A DNA stretch of 64,000 nucleotides from Amycolatopsis rubida (GTDB lineage: Bacteria; Actinomycetota; Actinomycetes; Mycobacteriales; Pseudonocardiaceae): assembly GCF_900115345.1 (NCBI RefSeq), contig NZ_FOWC01000018.1, positions 62,001 through 126,000 on the forward strand, given 5' to 3'. Below the pieces are notes generated by a model, which saw nothing but the letters and a program-made list of their open reading frames with translations, ran no database searches and was not told the origin of the DNA. Below, piece by piece: positions 59,862-64,000 of the stretch. Position 1 is the stretch's first letter. Each line of letters begins with the position of its first letter. The position numbers and the translations under genes were made by a program.

Positions 59862-60536
59862 GTGCGCGTGGTCGCGGTGCCGGGCACGTTGTGCAGCCCG
59901 CGGATCTACGCACCGCTGGCGGCCGCGCTGCCCGACGGGCTGGACGCGGTCGACTGGATGACCGCACCGGGCCCGTGGCGGATCGAGGACATCGCGGCGC
60001 GAGTCGCCGACCGGATCGGCCAGCACGGCGGCCCGGTCACCCTCGTCGGGCACTCCACCGGCGGCTGCGTCGCGGCGATGGTCGCGGCCACCCGGCCGGA
60101 CCTGGTGTCCGCACTGCTGCTCGCGAACACCGGCGCACACATGCGCGGCCATGGCGACGTCGACCGAATCCTCGCCACGATCGCCGCCGAATGGGGTCCC
60201 GACCTGCACGCGGCCGTCCTTGACCGGTCCTTCGCCACCCCGTTGCCACCGGATCTGCGCGCCGCACTGCTCGGCTACGCCGCCCGCGTCCCAGCCGAAG
60301 CCGCGCTGGAGGTCCTGACGAGCCAACGGGATCTGGACCTCACGCCACGGCTGGCGGCGATCCGCTGCCCGGTCACGGTGCTGCACGGAATCCACGACCG
60401 CGCCCGCACGCTCGCGGACGCCCAGCACCTCGTCGATCACCTGCCCGGCAGCGAACTCGTCACCGTCGAGACCGGGCACTCGCCGATCTGGGAAGACGTC
60501 CCGGCCACCGTCGCCGCGCTCGGACGGCTTCGCTAG
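59862..60536 (+). CDS. Alpha/beta hydrolase (small)
   Basis: 224 residues from a GTG four bases after the TetR stop. It lacks the usual N-terminal cap and begins MRVVAVPGTLCSPRIYAPLA; elbow TLVGHSTGGCVAAMVAA (Ser), Asp in VTVLHGIHDRARTLADA and His in TVETGHSPIWEDV. Probably co-transcribed with the TetR regulator. Enzyme class is not predictable; a carboxylesterase or lactonase is plausible. Convergent with the ATPase gene with a single base between stops. Confidence 0.85.
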   Translation: MRVVAVPGTLCSPRIYAPLAAALPDGLDAVDWMTAPGPWRIEDIAARVADRIGQHGGPVTLVGHSTGGCVAAMVAATRPDLVSALLLANTGAHMRGHGDVDRILATIAAEWGPDLHAAVLDRSFATPLPPDLRAALLGYAARVPAEAALEVLTSQRDLDLTPRLAAIRCPVTVLHGIHDRARTLADAQHLVDHLPGSELVTVETGHSPIWEDVPATVAALGRLR

Positions 60537-60537
60537 C

Positions 60538-62157
60538 TCATTCGCGCGGTTTTCGCTGGCGTGGCACCGATCTCGCCGCTCCCGGAAGTTCGACCAGCAG
60601 TTGCTCGACGTGGACGCTGTCCGGTGGCGCGCGGTGCGGATCGGTCAGCCAGGTCTCCGATTTTCCTCGCCGGGACGGTGGTTCGCCGTCCGGCAGCAAG
60701 GCGGCGTAGCAACCGTAGTCGATGGCGAACCCGTCGTAGCGCGTTCCCGGCCGCTTTCGGTTGACGATGCCGCGCCGCACCAGGTGCACGAGCCGGGCGT
60801 CGTGCAGATCGCGCATGGTCCCGTCGTGTGCGCCGCTGGCGTGATCGAGCAGGAAAGCACGCGAGCGGCGTCGGCCCACAACCTCGTCCACCAGCCAGCG
60901 AAGCGTCGTCAAGGCCGGTTCGTTCCCGGCGATCGCGGCGTATTTGTCGCGCAGATACCAATCTTGCGCGGCCTGCCGGACGTGCCGGATCCCGATCGTC
61001 GCCGTATTCGCGTGCTGCGCGGCCAACGCGGCGATGTTGATCGCGTCGCGGGGCACGCCCTCGGCCGCGCGCACGAGTTCGGGAAACGCTGTGCGGCTGA
61101 ACGCCGTCGCCACGAATTCCGCGGCGTCGTCGGTCACCGGCATCCGCGGTCGTACGTGATTGAGGAAGAGCTCAGCGAAAAACTGTCTCGACTGGATTCC
61201 GCCGTGGTCGAACAGGAGCACGTCGTCGAAGCTGACCGCGGAGGCCGCGTCCGCACCGACCTCGATGCCGACGTAATCGCCGTCGCAGCCCGGTTCGCGG
61301 AACCGGGACCGGCGTTCGATCGCCGCGATCTTGACCGTCGTCCCGCGCGTCGGCAGCACGCTCCGACGCAGCAGGTCCGCCAGCAACGGTTGCAGGTCAA
61401 GGGGAATCGAACTCCACTCGTCCAGCAGCAGCCACAGCCGGGCCGGCGCCAACGCGGCCGTGACCCGCGCCAGCGCCCGGCTGAGCGGCCCGAAAATGAC
61501 CTGATGATGCTCGGTTCCGGTGCGCCGCAAGCGATCCGAAGCCGTCACCGAGCGCCGATCGCGGCCCGACATCGTCACCTGACCACGCGGACCGTCCGGT
61601 CCCCAGGACGCCGACGCCCCGGCGCTGGTCGCCTGCTCCGCGGACCCTCCGACGGTCGTCTCCCGCTCCACGTTGCCGACGACCTCGACCGTCGTCGCCG
61701 CCTCGGTCAGCTCGTCGAGGCCCTGCAGCAAGCCTCCTTGATCGGACACCCGCGTCTCGATCGCCGTGGTCAGCAGCTGTTCGTGCACCGCTTCCAGCGT
61801 GTCGACCAGCAGCTGAGTGCCCCGGAGCGACACCGGCAGCTGCTGATTCGCGTAGAGACCGCTGGTGGAGCCGATCGTGCGCAAATCCAGGTACACAGCG
61901 ACGTCGTGGGTCTCTTCGACCAGATCGGCCAGGTACAGCAAGGCGTGCGTTTTCCCGGTGCCGCGGCGGCCGTAAAGGATCTGGTGGTCGGCGGAATGCA
62001 GCATCGCCGAAAACGACCCGGCCACCACGAAGGTTTTGGCCAGCGTGTGCCGGTCCACGCTCTCCGCTCGCCGGGAAATCGCCATCAGGCTCCGGTTGAC
62101 GTGCGCGCTCAGCGGCTGCCCCATACCTGTCCTGTCTGTCGGCGACATCCCAGCCAC
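60538..62157 (-). CDS. Orphan ORC/CDC6-like P-loop ATPase
   Basis: 539 residues (GTG start; in-frame ATGs at 62148 and 62124 are alternatives). Walker A is GRRGTGKT (63-70), Walker B is LWLLLDEWSS (241-250, Asp246 and Glu247), with a DLRTIGSTSG segment between them and an unusual Ser/Gly/Thr-rich insertion at about 165-205. A lid region (VPRDAINIAALAAQHANTATIGIRHVRQAA) and a probable winged helix (residues ~430-480, MRDLHDARLVHLVRRGIVNRK) follow. The layout resembles the bacterial ORC-CDC6-like AAA family. Function unknown; no partner gene seen. Confidence 0.72.
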   Translation of the reverse strand: MAGMSPTDRTGMGQPLSAHVNRSLMAISRRAESVDRHTLAKTFVVAGSFSAMLHSADHQILYGRRGTGKTHALLYLADLVEETHDVAVYLDLRTIGSTSGLYANQQLPVSLRGTQLLVDTLEAVHEQLLTTAIETRVSDQGGLLQGLDELTEAATTVEVVGNVERETTVGGSAEQATSAGASASWGPDGPRGQVTMSGRDRRSVTASDRLRRTGTEHHQVIFGPLSRALARVTAALAPARLWLLLDEWSSIPLDLQPLLADLLRRSVLPTRGTTVKIAAIERRSRFREPGCDGDYVGIEVGADAASAVSFDDVLLFDHGGIQSRQFFAELFLNHVRPRMPVTDDAAEFVATAFSRTAFPELVRAAEGVPRDAINIAALAAQHANTATIGIRHVRQAAQDWYLRDKYAAIAGNEPALTTLRWLVDEVVGRRRSRAFLLDHASGAHDGTMRDLHDARLVHLVRRGIVNRKRPGTRYDGFAIDYGCYAALLPDGEPPSRRGKSETWLTDPHRAPPDSVHVEQLLVELPGAARSVPRQRKPRE

Positions 62158-62250
62158 CCAGCGTGACAGCGCCGGGCAGCCGGGAACAGCCGACAGTCAG
62201 GTACCAAGGAGACAGGGGCGAACGCGCACGGTTACCGGGGTGCTGGGTGT

Positions 62251-62290
62251 GTGAGTGTTTGTCCCGGTTAGAACAGGGACAAACACTCAC
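62251..62290 (-). terminator. Hairpin terminator overlapping a stop codon
   Basis: Perfect 15-bp stem GTGAGTGTTTGTCCC (62251-62265) / GGGACAAACACTCAC (62276-62290), 10-base loop. On the minus strand the TGA of the hydrolase (62287-62289) is the first part of the stem. It also lies 94 bp upstream of the ATPase start. Confidence 0.85.
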
Positions 62291-63189
62291 GACACCCGCA
62301 GCAACGCCCCGATCCGGTTCGCGACCTCGCCCGCCCGCTCCTGCGGCAACATGTGCCCCGCACCGGGAAACCGGACGAACTCCGCGTCCGGCAGCTCGTC
62401 CGCGATCACTTTCGCGTGCGCCAGCGGGCAAAGCCGGTCCCGCTCCCCCGCCAGCACCACGGACGGGGTACCGCGCAAGGTCGCCAGCGCGACGCGGCGG
62501 TCGTGCGTCGAAATCGCGTCCTGGAACGCGCCGAGACTCGCCGGATGCGCGCACAACAGCTGATCCGTGACCAGCCGAAGGTCCGCGCGGCGCGGGTGCT
62601 CGCCGAAAACGAGGAACCGCGCACCCGAACGCACCATCGCCGGGCTCAACGGCAGCCGCTCGCCCTTGCGGTGCGACAACGCTTTCGCCAGCCTGCGCTC
62701 GAACCGCGCGGAGAACTGGCCCGCCATTCCGGGCAGCCCCAACGTGATCCGGTCCATCTGCCCCGAGGACGTCGCCACGAACGCCGCGCCGACCACCCGG
62801 TCTCCGACCAGTTCCGGATGCCGTTCGGCCAGCGCCATCATGGTCATGCCGCCCATCGAATGCCCGGCGAGCACCAGCGGACCCGACGGCACGCGCGCGG
62901 CGATCAGCTCGGCCAGATCGTCGGCCAGCCGCGGAATCGTCCCGGTTTCCCTGGTCGCGGGCGCGGAACCGCCGTGGCCGCGCAGGTCGTAGCGCAGTGT
63001 CCGGACGCCAGGGCCGAGGTGGTCCATGACGCCGTCCCACGTGCGGTGGTCCTGCGTCCAGCCGTGCACCAGAACCAGCGTCACCGCGGCGTCGGCCGGG
63101 CCGTTCAGTTCGACGTGCAGCGCGCAGCCGTCGCTGGTCACGAAACGGTGTTCACGAGCCGGATCGCGCAGCCGCTCGACGGTCGTCAT
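62287..63189 (-). CDS. Alpha/beta hydrolase (LipV-like)
   Basis: 300 residues starting MTTVERLRDPAREHRFVTSDG. LVLVHGWTQDHRTW, RYDLRGHGGSAP, elbow VLAGHSMGGMTMMALAE, Asp in GERDRLCPLAHA and His in PGAGHMLPQERA complete the catalytic triad. A lipase/esterase is likely. The start overlaps the second of two 14-codon mini-ORFs (ATGA), so it is coupled to the diiron oxygenase gene upstream through them. Confidence 0.88.
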   Translation of the reverse strand: MTTVERLRDPAREHRFVTSDGCALHVELNGPADAAVTLVLVHGWTQDHRTWDGVMDHLGPGVRTLRYDLRGHGGSAPATRETGTIPRLADDLAELIAARVPSGPLVLAGHSMGGMTMMALAERHPELVGDRVVGAAFVATSSGQMDRITLGLPGMAGQFSARFERRLAKALSHRKGERLPLSPAMVRSGARFLVFGEHPRRADLRLVTDQLLCAHPASLGAFQDAISTHDRRVALATLRGTPSVVLAGERDRLCPLAHAKVIADELPDAEFVRFPGAGHMLPQERAGEVANRIGALLRVS

Positions 63190-63227
63190 TTCGCCTCCGC
63201 GGGAAAAAGCACGTCGGCGGTGGTCAT
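63186..63227 (-). CDS. Mini-ORF 2 (13 residues)
   Basis: ATG at 63227, reading MTTADVLFPAEAK and TGA. Its last bases GCGGAGGCGAAATGA give a ribosome site and overlapping start for the hydrolase gene. Identical in protein sequence to mini-ORF 1. It may be a translational relay rather than a functional peptide. Confidence 0.5.
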   Translation of the reverse strand: MTTADVLFPAEAK

Positions 63228-63265
63228 TTCGCCTCCGCGGGAAAAAGTACGTCGGCGGTGGTCAT
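63224..63265 (-). CDS. Mini-ORF 1 (13 residues)
   Basis: ATG at 63265 overlaps the stop of the diiron oxygenase gene (ATGA). It encodes the same MTTADVLFPAEAK, ending with an overlapping ATGA into mini-ORF 2. The 38-bp unit is present twice in full with a third partial copy, and the only difference between the two is one base. Confidence 0.5.
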   Translation of the reverse strand: MTTADVLFPAEAK

Positions 63266-64000
63266 TTGCCCTCCGGCAACAGGAAAGACTTGCGCCAGAA
63301 CGGTTTCCCCGGCAACCCGACCAGGCCGGACTCCTGGAGGAACGGCATGATCTTCTCCCCGGCCCACGCGATCGTCGCGCGCCAGTGCGGATTGTTCAGC
63401 GCCGTCTCGACGCCCTCGCGCGGCCGGATCCCGACCGCCTTGTAGACGTTCGGGTTGATGAACGCCCGCGTCACGAAGTACGAGATCAGCGCGATGCTGA
63501 ACTGCTGGTAGGCAACCTCCGCGCGGCCGAGTTTCGCCATCCCACGGGTGACCTCCTCGCGGGCGAAGGTGACGTGCCGCGCCTCCTCCAGCACGTGGAT
63601 CCGGTTCACCATCCGGACCAGCGGCTGGATCTCCTCGTCGTTCATCTGCTCGCGCTGCAGCCGGTCGAGCACCTCCTCGGCGACCAGGATCGCGCCGTAG
63701 CGCGCCGGGCCGTAGGAAATGGTCGGCATCAGCTTCGCGAACTGCCGCAGCACCGGCACCGGACCGTAGGTCGGGCAGCCGATCCGCGCGGACATCCGGG
63801 CGAACATCGTGGAGTGCCTGCACTCGTCGGCGATCTCGGTGAGCGCGAACTGCGCGTGCGCCGTCGTCGGATCCTGTTCGTAGACCTCCTTGAGCAGCAT
63901 CTGCATCAGAAGGATCTCGAACCACAGCCCGGTGGTCGCGATGCTGGCCATCTCGTGCTTGCCCAGCTCGATCCGCTGCTCCGGACTCAGCCGGTCCCAC
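63262..64000 (-). CDS. AurF-like diiron oxygenase, C-terminal part
   Basis: 246 codons; the N-terminus lies beyond the window. The frame starts WDRLSPEQRIELGKHE at the edge. Two carboxylate/His diiron motifs are seen, EIADECRHSTMF and HVLEEARHVTFA, separated by a helix with VAEEVLDRLQREQMN. This matches the p-aminobenzoate N-oxygenase AurF/diiron oxygenase family. Relatives oxidise amines or lipids; substrate unknown. Its stop overlaps mini-ORF 1, and the LipV-like hydrolase follows in the same transcript. Confidence 0.85.
   Translation of the reverse strand, partial: WDRLSPEQRIELGKHEMASIATTGLWFEILLMQMLLKEVYEQDPTTAHAQFALTEIADECRHSTMFARMSARIGCPTYGPVPVLRQFAKLMPTISYGPARYGAILVAEEVLDRLQREQMNDEEIQPLVRMVNRIHVLEEARHVTFAREEVTRGMAKLGRAEVAYQQFSIALISYFVTRAFINPNVYKAVGIRPREGVETALNNPHWRATIAWAGEKIMPFLQESGLVGLPGKPFWRKSFLLPEGK

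Noticed and set aside
1..64000. tRNA, rRNA, prophage, insertion sequence or biosynthetic core genes
   Set aside because: No cloverleaf, transposase, integrase, capsid, PKS or NRPS sequence was recognised on either strand.

Overview
The window is very GC-rich actinobacterial chromosome. Reasons: strong G/C third-position bias, many GTG starts, ATGA/GTGA translational coupling, and typical actinobacterial families (AdnAB, MoeZ, DUF3152, NnaR, DUF2207, DUF3224). The gene set and the frequent CCAC(A/T)GTGG palindromes suggest Pseudonocardiaceae, with Amycolatopsis the best guess; this is inference. I see no rRNA, tRNA, CRISPR array, insertion sequence or prophage.

Layout. 1-2754: end of a low-molecular-weight phosphatase, SURF1, PaiB-like protein, CobD. 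2780-5448: gluconate module (GntR regulator, kinase, GntP permease) with a clear double operator. 5503-6386: ArsR/SRPBCC pair behind an apparently leaderless promoter. 6428-13171: six-gene sugar uptake operon (ROK regulator, binding protein, two permeases, GH4 enzyme, BadF-type kinase) matching the Streptomyces csn (chitosan oligosaccharide) gene order. 13601-17288: NudC and an M16 protease pair. 17298-27939: membrane/MoxR block (two DUF2207 proteins, RDD, SpoIIM-like, DUF58, MoxR, DUF4350, DUF4129, repeat-bearing membrane protein). 28139-31961: zinc metallopeptidase, small membrane proteins, K+ channel. 31965-38949: AdnB, AdnA and an alkyltransferase-like protein.

39592-45629 is an accessory stretch: iron-box-controlled siderophore-interacting protein, HemD-like protein, WYL regulator/DUF3224 pair, winged-helix protein, cyclase-like protein and sulfatase-modifying-factor-like protein. 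45640-54420 is a complete six-gene nitrate assimilation operon (nitrate reductase, electron-transfer flavoprotein, transporter, NirB, NirD and the HemD-OmpR fusion regulator NnaR). 54536-59857 returns to a conserved actinobacterial block (TIGR02569 protein, MoeZ, DUF3152 peptidase, hydrolase, TetR) that in Mycobacterium tuberculosis lies near NudC, the K+ channel and AdnAB. The iron and nitrogen genes therefore look inserted into a conserved neighbourhood. 59862-64000 holds two hydrolases, an orphan ORC/CDC6-like P-loop ATPase and the end of an AurF-like diiron oxygenase.

Most unusual items: (1) a family of hairpins at gene ends whose stems start with CGTGA and in several cases contain the stop codon; (2) two tandem 13-residue mini-ORFs made by a 38-bp triplication and chained by ATGA overlaps between the diiron gene and a hydrolase; (3) the orphan ATPase; (4) tandem-repeat arrays of 40 bp and 28 bp, the latter with a 112-bp higher-order period; (5) a HemD-like protein closely resembling the HemD half of NnaR.
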